Positions 32,624 to 41,454 of a stretch of 64,000 nt of DNA are shown here, in pieces. The position numbers and the translations under genes were made by a program. The notes beneath the pieces are model-generated. The model was given only the letters and a program-made list of their open reading frames with translations, was not told the origin of the DNA and made no database searches. The stretch is taken from assembly GCA_963677085.2 (NCBI GenBank), contig CAXXFH010000004.1, positions 5,394,001 through 5,458,000 on the forward strand, in the 5' to 3' direction. Position 1 is the first letter of the stretch; each line of letters begins with the position of its first letter. The stretch comes from G963677085 sp963677085 (lineage in GTDB: Bacteria; Planctomycetota; Planctomycetia; Pirellulales; Thermoguttaceae).

Positions 32624-33490
32624 CTATGGCCGGCGCCGTCGGGTACCCACCGACAATATCGCAACACCCAGTATCCCTAATAGCGTCCAGGTGCTGGGTT
32701 CAGGTACCGCGTTGGGCAAAAACTGGTCGGGCGTAAGTGCCACGTTGGAGATGCGCACTTCGTCGAGCCCTCCGCTAAATGAAGAACCCCCGCCGGCTGT
32801 TTGAGCCCCGAGCACAATCGGATACGAACCCGGGCCGTAAGCGATGGTCGTATTGAAGGTGTCTGTGGCGGAGTCTTCGACCCCGTTGATATACAGTCGA
32901 ATCGCTTTGTCACCGCTTTCGGTGCCGTCCCAGGTAGCTGCTACGTGAACCCACTGACCTGTGGCAATCGTGGTCGTCGAAATGGGCGACGCCTGGGTAT
33001 AGGTTCCCATCGAGTTGTCTGGGTTGACTTCCTGGTGCCCTAGAAACAGTCGCAGCTTGTTGCCCTCGACCGCGAAAATGAACGCACGTTGTGGGGTGTC
33101 GCCCCAACGCGAGGCAATCACTTTGCGGCCGCCCGTGTTGGTGTAGTTAACGAAGGCTTCGATCGTGATGGCGTTTTCGGCATGCAGTGCGCTGTCGTCG
33201 GTCACCTGAACGGTGGTGCTTGTGCCCGAAAAACTCAACGATGCCGCGCCGGTGCGTCCGAACGCGTCGTCTCCGTAGACGAGATTGCTCGCAGTGCCGG
33301 CAACCTGGCCGTGATGAGCATTGCCCGACGAATCGACCATTTCGTCGGCCGTACCCGTCGGGCTGGTTCCCGCAGTGCCTTCATCGAATCGCCACCAAGC
33401 AAGGGTTTCGGCCTGCGCGGTCGCAGTGCCCAGTAGACAAAACAGGCCGACGGTGACAACGATCCACACGCATCTTCTCGTACGGTTCAT
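32624..33490 (-). CDS. LamG-domain PEP-CTERM protein
   Basis: A 288-residue exported protein. Signal peptide residues 1-27 (VWIVVTVGLFCLLGTATAQA). The LamG domain starts ETLAWWRFDEGTAGTSPTG, with IEAFVNYTNTGGRKVIASRW and WVHVAATWDGTESGDKAIRLY, the standard LamG strand order. Ends with AVPEPSTWTLLGILGVAILSVG and TRRRR, a canonical PEP-CTERM signal. Start ATG 33490 with AGGGAG six bases upstream; a longer upstream frame has no site. About 126 bases separate its stop from the FAD oxidoreductase start, in the same direction. Probably displays a glycan-binding surface. Confidence 0.9.
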   Translation of the reverse strand: MNRTRRCVWIVVTVGLFCLLGTATAQAETLAWWRFDEGTAGTSPTGTADEMVDSSGNAHHGQVAGTASNLVYGDDAFGRTGAASLSFSGTSTTVQVTDDSALHAENAITIEAFVNYTNTGGRKVIASRWGDTPQRAFIFAVEGNKLRLFLGHQEVNPDNSMGTYTQASPISTTTIATGQWVHVAATWDGTESGDKAIRLYINGVEDSATDTFNTTIAYGPGSYPIVLGAQTAGGGSSFSGGLDEVRISNVALTPDQFLPNAVPEPSTWTLLGILGVAILSVGTRRRRP

Positions 33491-34135
33491 GGGATTCTCC
33501 CTTCGCAGAGTGTTGGCCTTTCGGGTAGCCATGGGAAGGTCGAGATGGTTGCCGTGTTCGCGGAGAGATTTACCGGCTACGGTCCACCTTCCTCCCGGGT
33601 CTTCTACCCAGCCCTCGATCGAGTAACGCCCAATGGCACCAATGCCGGCCGCATTCACCACCGGTGGCCGATGGCGGCCTTCATCTTCACTTCCAGTCTT
33701 TCCTCCGTGTCCCCCCATACACAACAACTTTTTGCGCAAAACCTGTGTTGTTTTGCGTCGCGCATAACGCGAACCTCGACGCCCCGGGCAAAAAAGTCGA
33801 CCCGCGCATCGTATTTCAAACAACGAGATCGCAGAGGTGAATGGTCAAAAACCGCGGGGCCTCCTGACGACGTTTCGGCAACGATGCCCGTCGTCAGGTT
33901 CCCTCGGTTTTTCATATTCTGCCACGACGAGACCGTACGCCACAAGAAGCAAATGCGTAAATCTTGTGTTGTTTTGCGTCGCGCGGGTGAGACTCGTAAA
34001 ACGGCCAGGTAATCGCCTCGGGCACCCACAAGAAGATGGGGCGGCTCTTGAGCCTTTTTGGGCGCAAATCGACTCGCGTCGATTGGTTTAGTGATCTGGT
34101 TTGGTGAAGGTCGATTGGCAACGACCACCGGTGCG
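33491..34135. other. Intergenic region with a 20-bp direct repeat
   Basis: No supportable gene. TGTGTTGTTTTGCGTCGCGC occurs at 33744-33763 and again at 33965-33984, with weaker similarity around both copies. The stretch may be decayed repeat sequence. Confidence 0.5.
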
Positions 34136-36802
34136 CTATTTCACCAACACCACGCCGTCGGCTTCCAGTGTGAGCGGCATGGGCTTGCCGTGCCAGAACA
34201 GGGTCACCGCTTGCTTCTCGCGGGTTGCGTTGGCAAGCACCACGGCTTCGCTACCGTCTGGTGCGCGGAAAGCGTTGTGGAAGACGGCCGGCACTTGGCG
34301 GTCGCGATAGGTAATCGTTTCGCACTGCAGTTTCGGCGGATGCAGCAGCCGCCCGTGTTGCAGCCAGCGACGCCCTTCGCCGTGATAGAGTGTGACCCAG
34401 CGCTGCATGAATCTCGCATCGGACGACTGCCCGGTGTATCGCACGGTTTTTACGCTGCCGTCGGGCGACACCTCTTCCAGTGTCATATCGTCGACCCAGG
34501 CCTTGGCCGGTCCGTTGAGGTGGATCATGATGCGTAGCGTCTCGGCGCCGTCGGGCACGGTGAAGTCGGCCGACACTCGCTTCCAGCCCGCCGCTTCAGC
34601 CGGAAACCGCAGTCGACCACCGACGCCAAGCGAGGTCATGCCCGGTCCGAAAAGGGCGAAATTGACACCGTTGGATTGCTCCATGTGCTCGTTCTTAAGC
34701 CAGGCGCTGAGACGGTATTTTCCTCCAACGGCAAAGCCGCGGTCATCGACGGTCGCGTTTTGCGACACCTGCACGATGTCGTTGGGCTTGGCGTTTTCCA
34801 GCCGCAAGCTCGATGTGCCGCTGTGCTTTTCGTTCGTGTCGGTAAAGGCTTTCCCTGTCCACGCTACGCCCTGGTATCCGTGGACCTGATTCCAACCGGC
34901 CAACGCATCGCCACCGGCGAGACGCGGTTCGAACTCGCCGTTGACCAGCACCATGTCCGCCAGATCGCGACCTGAGGGAACGAGGTGCGGCATCTGCCCA
35001 TCGGCAGCACAGTGGGCGTTCATCACTCGATCGTTTCCGCGCGGATTACTCTGAAACGGCGGCAGGAACTCGTGGTAGAGATAATTGAAGACCGAAGCCC
35101 ATTCGCCCGACCTCTCGCAGTTGCGATAATCTTGAATACCCACGAGATGGTTAAACCATTCGTTTGGCTCCTCGAAGCAGACGACCGCATCGGGCTCGAT
35201 CTTGCGCATCGTGGCCAACATGGTGCGCAGTTGCTCGGCAAAGACTTGGGTCATCCAAAGACCGCGACCCTTCGGATGTGGATGGTCCGAGGCGTAGCAC
35301 GCTGGAAAATTGCCACCGACTACCTGATCGACCTGGATCATCTCACAGCCGCGCTTAGCCAGCGGGACGCAAATCTCCTCATTCCACCAGCGGATGGTCC
35401 ACGGATCACCACCGCAAAGGCAGGCCGTATTGCCTCCTCGCAACCAGCTTGGCGTACGTAGATACAGTTGGCCGTCGCGGTTGTGTACGGCATGTGCCCG
35501 GGCGACCTTGTCGAAGCGTTGGCGGTCGTCCCACTCGAAGGTTCCATCTTCGCGCTTTTGGTAAGTCAGCGTCCAGTGATAACCCGACGGCCACGGGAAA
35601 GCGTGGCACCCGAGTTTTCTCGAACGGGCCACCAATTGCGTGAATTGCTCGTCTGACGGGAAGACCGGGAAGTAGTCGGGCGTTACCCAACTGGCGTGCT
35701 TTTCCCATCCCCAATAGGCCGTGATGAGCGGTGTCTCGGGAAATCGCTTCTTCCAGTACTCGGTAAGCCAGCGTTCAATGCGCGACGGATCGGCCAGCCA
35801 GTTTCGACCGAAACGCACCATGGCGGGGCCTTCCTTCAACCATGCCGGCAGGTCGGCGCGCTGGAAAAAGGGTGTCGCGCACCACGGTTGGGTCAATGCC
35901 CAAGTTTTGTACAGGTCGGCCGCATCGCGCCAGTCGGCGGGCGCACCGTTGGTGCCGTCGAAGGTGGACATTACCACATCGTATTTTTGCGTCACTGTTC
36001 CGGTTGAGAAACAGGGGCGGTACCAGCTGTACACGACCTCTTCGCCGCCACGCCGGAGACGCAAGTGTTTCGGGTACCCTTGGCCATCCAAGGCGGCCGT
36101 ATAGAACCCCGCCCGACTGTCGTAGTAACAACCGAACTGGGCCGCCATGTTGCCTGGCTGGCGAATGGAGGTACATGCCCCGGGCTTCATGGTATGTGGA
36201 CGGATCACGCCTCCCTTGGTGGCCCCCATCACCGCGGCGTCATCCTCCGCATCCACACCCAAAGGCGTTCGGAGCGTTACCATCGGATACTCCACCGACT
36301 CCAGCACCCACTGCTCGGGCACCTCGACCGCGATACCCCAACGCACCATCGGATCGTCGGGTTTCACCTGGGCCGTACAAACCACGCGAGCGGCTTGATC
36401 GCGAAACCCTTCGTAGGTCAACGTTGCGAGTTGTCCGTTCTTATCGTTCTGCAAAGCGGCGTTGAAGCGGCCGGCGTCATTGTTGGACAACGTAAACGTC
36501 CTGCCGGGCGTCTCGGCTTTTTCGGAGAAGGTCAGTACAAACAACCGCGATTTGGGTTGCGCGGCAATGAACTCGACGCCCGTAGGCGTTTTCAGCGACA
36601 CGATTCCGCCGCGGTCTGCCTGCGAAAGCTGCAGTACGATCCGGTCGTTGCGCAACTCGAGCGGCTCGACTGGCTGTCCTTCAACGGGCGTTACGTGACC
36701 GAGGCCCCAAACCAACCCCAATGCAAGGAGCGAGCGAAGGATGCGTCTGACCCGCGGGTTCGTTTGGTTCTGTCCGTGGTTTCCAGTCGTTGGCCGTTGC
36801 AT
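34136..36802 (-). CDS. Large secreted protein, probable DUF6259-type glycosidase-like
   Basis: An 888-residue protein. A hydrophobic start (ILRSLLALGLVWGLGHVTPVEG) fits a signal peptide, though the n-region is long. Residues about 45-260 are a beta-rich domain (LELRNDRIVLQLSQADRGG), about 300-600 look like a TIM barrel (ITAYWGWEKHASWVTPDYFP, GCEMIQVDQVVGG, AVVCFEEPNEWFN), and about 650-790 resemble a CBM4/9-type module (SGTSSLRLENAKPNDIVQVS; GGKYRLSAWLKNEHM). The layout recalls the DUF6259 family, related to GH-type barrels; this match is from memory. Candidate catalytic acids are Asp in VDQV and Glu in CFEEPNE. Sits among glycosidase genes, supporting polysaccharide breakdown. No clear ribosome site at ATG 36802. 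Confidence 0.62.
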   Translation of the reverse strand: MQRPTTGNHGQNQTNPRVRRILRSLLALGLVWGLGHVTPVEGQPVEPLELRNDRIVLQLSQADRGGIVSLKTPTGVEFIAAQPKSRLFVLTFSEKAETPGRTFTLSNNDAGRFNAALQNDKNGQLATLTYEGFRDQAARVVCTAQVKPDDPMVRWGIAVEVPEQWVLESVEYPMVTLRTPLGVDAEDDAAVMGATKGGVIRPHTMKPGACTSIRQPGNMAAQFGCYYDSRAGFYTAALDGQGYPKHLRLRRGGEEVVYSWYRPCFSTGTVTQKYDVVMSTFDGTNGAPADWRDAADLYKTWALTQPWCATPFFQRADLPAWLKEGPAMVRFGRNWLADPSRIERWLTEYWKKRFPETPLITAYWGWEKHASWVTPDYFPVFPSDEQFTQLVARSRKLGCHAFPWPSGYHWTLTYQKREDGTFEWDDRQRFDKVARAHAVHNRDGQLYLRTPSWLRGGNTACLCGGDPWTIRWWNEEICVPLAKRGCEMIQVDQVVGGNFPACYASDHPHPKGRGLWMTQVFAEQLRTMLATMRKIEPDAVVCFEEPNEWFNHLVGIQDYRNCERSGEWASVFNYLYHEFLPPFQSNPRGNDRVMNAHCAADGQMPHLVPSGRDLADMVLVNGEFEPRLAGGDALAGWNQVHGYQGVAWTGKAFTDTNEKHSGTSSLRLENAKPNDIVQVSQNATVDDRGFAVGGKYRLSAWLKNEHMEQSNGVNFALFGPGMTSLGVGGRLRFPAEAAGWKRVSADFTVPDGAETLRIMIHLNGPAKAWVDDMTLEEVSPDGSVKTVRYTGQSSDARFMQRWVTLYHGEGRRWLQHGRLLHPPKLQCETITYRDRQVPAVFHNAFRAPDGSEAVVLANATREKQAVTLFWHGKPMPLTLEADGVVLVK

Positions 36803-37427
36803 GGCAGTCGTCTTCCTAGGTGAGTGTCCCTACTTGGCAACATCGGAGTCTGGCGATATGGCGTTCCGGCTCGATTGGGGGAACTCGCCTATACCAGCAT
36901 CCCACAGCGCGGACCAGATCGCAAATTTTGACGCTACCACGGCGTTTTTGCACCGCGCCGCCGTCCAGTCGAACGATACCCGTTGGCCGCAACGGACGTT
37001 CGTGCCGAGATTCGTGAAGACACCGTCAACCGGGCTGAGCCGAATCCTATGAAGTTTGGACCGCAATCTCATTGACGCGATTTTGCAGTTCCAATCAAAC
37101 TGGAACGGAGGGATTGTGCGACTTTGTGTCGCATGACCGAAGGAGCCAAGAGTCGAACGCCGTTACGAAGGTATAGTCGGTTTCCCTGATGAGCGGAGTA
37201 TCCGAACGACTGAGCCAAACTTGACGCAGATTGGGCCAGTGTTTCATTGACGTATTTTCGAAAACGAATGATATTATTGATACCCGCAATGGAAACGATC
37301 GCTTCTGAAAACTGAAAGCCCGGAAATCCGAACGCCCGTTGGTTGCCTTCCGTTGATGAGTTTATCAAGCGTCAATAGGCGAATGCAATCACCAGCCTCA
37401 TCTTTTCGTGCTCAGGAGGTTCATCTC
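36803..37427. other. Divergent intergenic region
   Basis: Separates the leftward DUF6259-like gene from the rightward PEP-CTERM gene. I see no gene, strong hairpin or clear operator in it. Confidence 0.5.
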
Positions 37428-38105
37428 GTGTTCAAATACATTGCTCTCGCGTTAAGTGTCTTCGCTGTCCTGGCAACGTGTGCCCAAGCGGAAATCCTGA
37501 TTGACTTTAATGACTCCGCTACGAATCCCAGTTCTGGTGGAACCTGGAATACATTCGGCGCGCTACCGATCACAGCGTATGGTCTAGTCGACTCGTCTGG
37601 AACCGCCACTTCGGTTACCATGGTTTTTACAGTGCCAGCCGCCGACTCGATTAGTACCGACGACGGTTGGTCCGACGCGAGCATCCCCTGGGTTGTGCAA
37701 GATGCCACGCGTGACTTCTTTTGGTTTGACAGTTCGCATGGCACTGTTACACTCGAGTTCGATGGTCTCGATGACAATAAGACTTACGTTGTCGAACTTG
37801 TCGCTTCTCGCAATACGACTTCCGACGTTGCGTGTAATTATCAGGTCCAGGGTAACTATACGACCAACTCCGAAGGTTTCGACTGTTACGCCGACGGTTA
37901 CCTGGGACACGAAGTTATGGCCTGGGAAAGTGTGGCCCCGACCGGTGGCAAGATCACACTCACGGCCGGCCTGGCTACCGGCAATACATACGGCTATCTG
38001 AATGCACTTCGTTTGGAAGAGGTTCCCGAGCCGTCGACATTCGTGCTGTTGGGGCTCGCGGCTGTCAGCGGTGGCCTTTTCTGGCAAAGGCGCCGATGTT
38101 GTTGA
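37428..38105 (+). CDS. PEP-CTERM exported protein
   Basis: A 225-residue secreted protein. The GTG at 37428 follows AGGAGG by eight bases; the frame extends upstream but the signal peptide (YIALALSVFAVLATCAQA) begins here. The body starts EILIDFNDSATNPSSGGTWN, a form seen in many planctomycete PEP-CTERM proteins with a beta-sandwich fold, and continues with GTVTLEFDGLDDNKTYVVEL. Ends EVPEPSTFVLLGLAAVSGGLFWQRRRCC; the two Cys after the Arg cluster are unusual. Function unknown; the gene precedes the GH2 gene by 238 bases in the same direction and might share its regulation. Confidence 0.85.
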   Translation: MFKYIALALSVFAVLATCAQAEILIDFNDSATNPSSGGTWNTFGALPITAYGLVDSSGTATSVTMVFTVPAADSISTDDGWSDASIPWVVQDATRDFFWFDSSHGTVTLEFDGLDDNKTYVVELVASRNTTSDVACNYQVQGNYTTNSEGFDCYADGYLGHEVMAWESVAPTGGKITLTAGLATGNTYGYLNALRLEEVPEPSTFVLLGLAAVSGGLFWQRRRCC

Positions 38106-38343
38106 GCACGACGATTGTCCGATGAAGTCAGGCCGAATGTCATCGAACCTATTTGCAACAGAAGCTGCCGTAAACCGGCAGGCTACCACTCCAAAAAATC
38201 CCACCTGCGAAATGATTGCGGTACAATAAGACGGTAGTGGCGACCGAGAAATGCCAGTCGGCCCGGTCGTGCCGCGTGAGGGGGCGTGCAGTCCCGATTT
38301 GTACCGTTCTCCTGTCTGCCGCTTTCCACGAGGAGACCGAGTG

Positions 38344-41300
38344 ATGCTTATCTTGTTAGCCCGTGGTGGCAGCCTTTGGCTGGCGATTCTTGTAGCGTTG
38401 TGTTGCTCAACCGGCCTCGGAAATGCTCGCGCCGAGCAAACGTCAGCTTCATCCCCCGTCGACGCAAACATGCCGGAGGCGGCGCAAAAAACGGCCGATT
38501 TCGAGCAGTTCACCACGCCAATCGTTTTGACGCCATCGGCCGAGAAAGTCGCCGGCGTGGTCAGCCCTTCCATGTCGCTTTCAGGCACGTGGCAATTTCA
38601 CGCTTCACCGCCGGCGAACTTCTTCGCTCGCCAATTCGACACGGCAGACTGGAAGGCAATCGAGGTGCCGGGCGAATGGTTCATGCAGGGCTTCGACGTG
38701 CCCGCCAACACGGCAGCCGGTTACCGCCGCACGTTTCGGGTGCCCGACGATTATAAAGGGAAGCGTATCAAGCTACGATTCGACGCTGTTTACAGCGATG
38801 CTACCGTGTGGGTTAATGGGCATGAGGTCGGACGCCACGTCGGCGGGCTAACGCCTTTTGAATTCGACGTCACGGAATTCGTTGGCCTGGGCACGGAAAA
38901 CACGTTGGCATTGGCCGTTCGACGGGAATCGGTTGCCGATCTGAAGATGACCACCTTTGGAACCGCCTACATTCGTACTCCGTTGGGAGGAATTCCCCGC
39001 AAGGTAACGCTTTTCACCGTTCCGGAAGTCCACCTCGAATCGCTTCACGTAGCAACCACATTCGACCGCGACTACCACGACGCCACGTTGGCGTTGACGC
39101 TCTCGGTTGTCAACGAGGGTAGTCAACCGATCGACCGTGGCGAACTGATTTTTGCGCTGGTCGATCCTCAGGGCAAGCAAGTTGACGTCGCTCCAAAACG
39201 TCTTTCGTTACCGGCTATCGAACCCGGCGCTCAAATGCGCCAACAGGTGGACATCCCAGTAGTCCACCCCAGAAAATGGGACAGTGAGCATCCGAACCTC
39301 TACGTGCTCACGTGCGAAGCGCTAACAGACGGCAAAACGCTGCAAGTCGTTCGGCGGCGAGTCGGCTTCCGCCAGGTCGAGGTTCGCGGGCGTCAGCTAT
39401 TCGTGAACAACTGCCCCGTGAAACTCCGGGGAGTGTGTCGCCACGAACGCCAAGCGACGCTCGGGCGGAGCCTTACGCCCGAGTTGTGGCGCAAGGACAT
39501 CGAGCTGTTTCGCAACGCCAATATCAACCTGATTCGTACGTCACATTATCCACCGCCCGAGGGACTTTTGGATGTGTGTGACGAGCTTGGCATGTTTGTT
39601 GAATCGGAAGCCCCGTTTCATCATGCCCAATACATTCTCGATCCCGAGTACCGTCGCCTCACACTACAACAGACGGCCGAGATGATCGAGCAACATCGCG
39701 ATCATCCGTCGGTGATCATCTGGTCGCTGGGAAACGAATCGCTTTGGAGTCCTAATTTCGAAGCGTCGGCCGAGATGGTTCGACATCTCGATCCCACTCG
39801 ACCGCGTCTGATTGCCGGAGGTTCGCCGCACTATTTCAGCAAATACAAAGACAAGCCAATGCCAATCTACAATGGGCTGGAGATTGGCACGTGGCACTAT
39901 CCAGGCTTACAGAAAATCGATTCCCTTCTCGATGCAGCCAAACGTCCGCTGCTATTCGATGAGTATTGTCATTTGAACTGCTACAATCTGCGGGAGCAGG
40001 CGACCGACCCGGGCATTCGCGACGACTGGGGACATCGGCTGGTCGACATCTGGGAGAAGATGTACGCCCACGAAGCCTGCCTGGGCGGGGCCCTTTGGGG
40101 CGGCATCGATGAAATCGTTTTTCCGCCCTCGGGACCACCGGCCGGCTGGGGTGCCTGGGGCCTGATCGACTCCTGGCATCGAGTCAAACCGGAATACTGG
40201 CATGCGAAAAAGGCCTATTCGCCGGTCCGCATTACGGCAACGCAGCTGCCGTTGCCAGCCAAGGGCGAAGCGATCCGCATCCCGGTCGCCAATCGTCACG
40301 ATTTTACCAAAATCAACGAACTGGAGATTGCCTGGAGGCTCGGCGACGAGTCGGGCGAAACGTCGGCCGACATTCAACCACGCGCAGCCGGGGAACTCCT
40401 TGTAAGACCTTCGCAACCGCCGCGCGACGGCGATGTTCTACAGTTGACGTTTCACAGTCCTCGAGGGTTTCTTGTCGACACATATCGCCTCACGTTCGGA
40501 AACGCTACGGCACCACAGTTGCTTGCTCCCTCGCCGGAAGTCAAGCAGAGACTTCACTTGGTTCGCGGCGAGGACGCCGTCGTCGCGGCGAACGATCGCT
40601 TCACCTGGAAGTGGGACGCAAAGACCGGGCTGCTGCGTGAAGCAACGCTCGACGGTCACGCTGTCCTTGCGGGCGGCCCCCATCTGATGTTGCTGCCGCG
40701 CAAGCGTGAGAATTATCGCCAGACGATCCTCGACGAGAAAAAATACGAACCGTTCACCGCCACCTGCACGGAGTGGCAATCCAAGTCGGTCGACATCAAA
40801 GAAACCGAAGAAGGGGTGCAGCTTCACGTCGAAGGGCAGTACCACGACGCCAAGGGGAGTTACCATATCGACGTCGATTCCTCTGGCCAAATGGTCGTCC
40901 AGTATCGTTATGAGATACTCGAAGAAATCGATCCTCGGCAAATCGGCCTGGTGTTGGATCTTCCGCGATCTTTCGACTCGCTGTCGTGGCGGCGAAACGG
41001 GCTTTGGACGGTTTACCCCGAGGATCACATCGGTCGACCGCAAGGGTGTGCCCATGCCACGCGTGGCGACGATTGGCCGGCAATCGATGCCCGGGAATAT
41101 CCGTCTTGGCCGTGGTCTTTGGATAGCACGGCTTTGGGTACAAATGATTTCCGCGCTACGCGAACCTCGGTGCTCTGGGCAGCACTTCGTAATCCGACGG
41201 GGCAGGGCGTTCTCGTCGATGGTGGCGGTCGACAAGCCGTTCGCACGTGGATCGATGACCAACGCGTCCACCTGTTAGTGGCCGATTACAGCACCGGAAG

Positions 41301-41454
41301 CGGCGAAATATTCCTCGTTACGCGATCGTTCTGGCAGCCCAATCTTCTGAAGAAAGGTGCTGTTGTTAAAGGGTGTGTTCGTGTACGTCTTACGGACGAA
41401 CCGCGGGACATTGCTTCTCCTTCCTCCCAACTCCCACGGTCTTCCTGCCCATGA
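38344..41454 (+). CDS. GH2-family glycosidase (beta-galactosidase-like), secreted
   Basis: A 1036-residue exported enzyme. Signal peptide about residues 1-30. Sugar-binding beta domain (LSGTWQFHASPPANF; ATVWVNGHEVGRHVGG), an Ig-like domain (VVHPRKWDSEHPNLYVLT), then the TIM barrel: LRGVCRHERQATLG, LIRTSHYPPPEGLLDVCDEL, VIIWSLGNESLW with acid/base Glu465, and LLFDEYCH with probable nucleophile Glu540. A long C-terminal beta region follows. Start at ATG 38344 behind GAGGAG. Its last codons overlap the start of the next gene (ATGA at 41451-41454), so the two are coupled. Family includes beta-galactosidase, beta-glucuronidase and beta-mannosidase activities; which one applies is open. Confidence 0.88.
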   Translation: MLILLARGGSLWLAILVALCCSTGLGNARAEQTSASSPVDANMPEAAQKTADFEQFTTPIVLTPSAEKVAGVVSPSMSLSGTWQFHASPPANFFARQFDTADWKAIEVPGEWFMQGFDVPANTAAGYRRTFRVPDDYKGKRIKLRFDAVYSDATVWVNGHEVGRHVGGLTPFEFDVTEFVGLGTENTLALAVRRESVADLKMTTFGTAYIRTPLGGIPRKVTLFTVPEVHLESLHVATTFDRDYHDATLALTLSVVNEGSQPIDRGELIFALVDPQGKQVDVAPKRLSLPAIEPGAQMRQQVDIPVVHPRKWDSEHPNLYVLTCEALTDGKTLQVVRRRVGFRQVEVRGRQLFVNNCPVKLRGVCRHERQATLGRSLTPELWRKDIELFRNANINLIRTSHYPPPEGLLDVCDELGMFVESEAPFHHAQYILDPEYRRLTLQQTAEMIEQHRDHPSVIIWSLGNESLWSPNFEASAEMVRHLDPTRPRLIAGGSPHYFSKYKDKPMPIYNGLEIGTWHYPGLQKIDSLLDAAKRPLLFDEYCHLNCYNLREQATDPGIRDDWGHRLVDIWEKMYAHEACLGGALWGGIDEIVFPPSGPPAGWGAWGLIDSWHRVKPEYWHAKKAYSPVRITATQLPLPAKGEAIRIPVANRHDFTKINELEIAWRLGDESGETSADIQPRAAGELLVRPSQPPRDGDVLQLTFHSPRGFLVDTYRLTFGNATAPQLLAPSPEVKQRLHLVRGEDAVVAANDRFTWKWDAKTGLLREATLDGHAVLAGGPHLMLLPRKRENYRQTILDEKKYEPFTATCTEWQSKSVDIKETEEGVQLHVEGQYHDAKGSYHIDVDSSGQMVVQYRYEILEEIDPRQIGLVLDLPRSFDSLSWRRNGLWTVYPEDHIGRPQGCAHATRGDDWPAIDAREYPSWPWSLDSTALGTNDFRATRTSVLWAALRNPTGQGVLVDGGGRQAVRTWIDDQRVHLLVADYSTGSGEIFLVTRSFWQPNLLKKGAVVKGCVRVRLTDEPRDIASPSSQLPRSSCP

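Noticed and set aside
33655..34128. A 157-codon minus-strand frame before the LamG gene
   Set aside because: Contains the 20-bp direct repeat and no recognisable domain; likely decayed repeat DNA.
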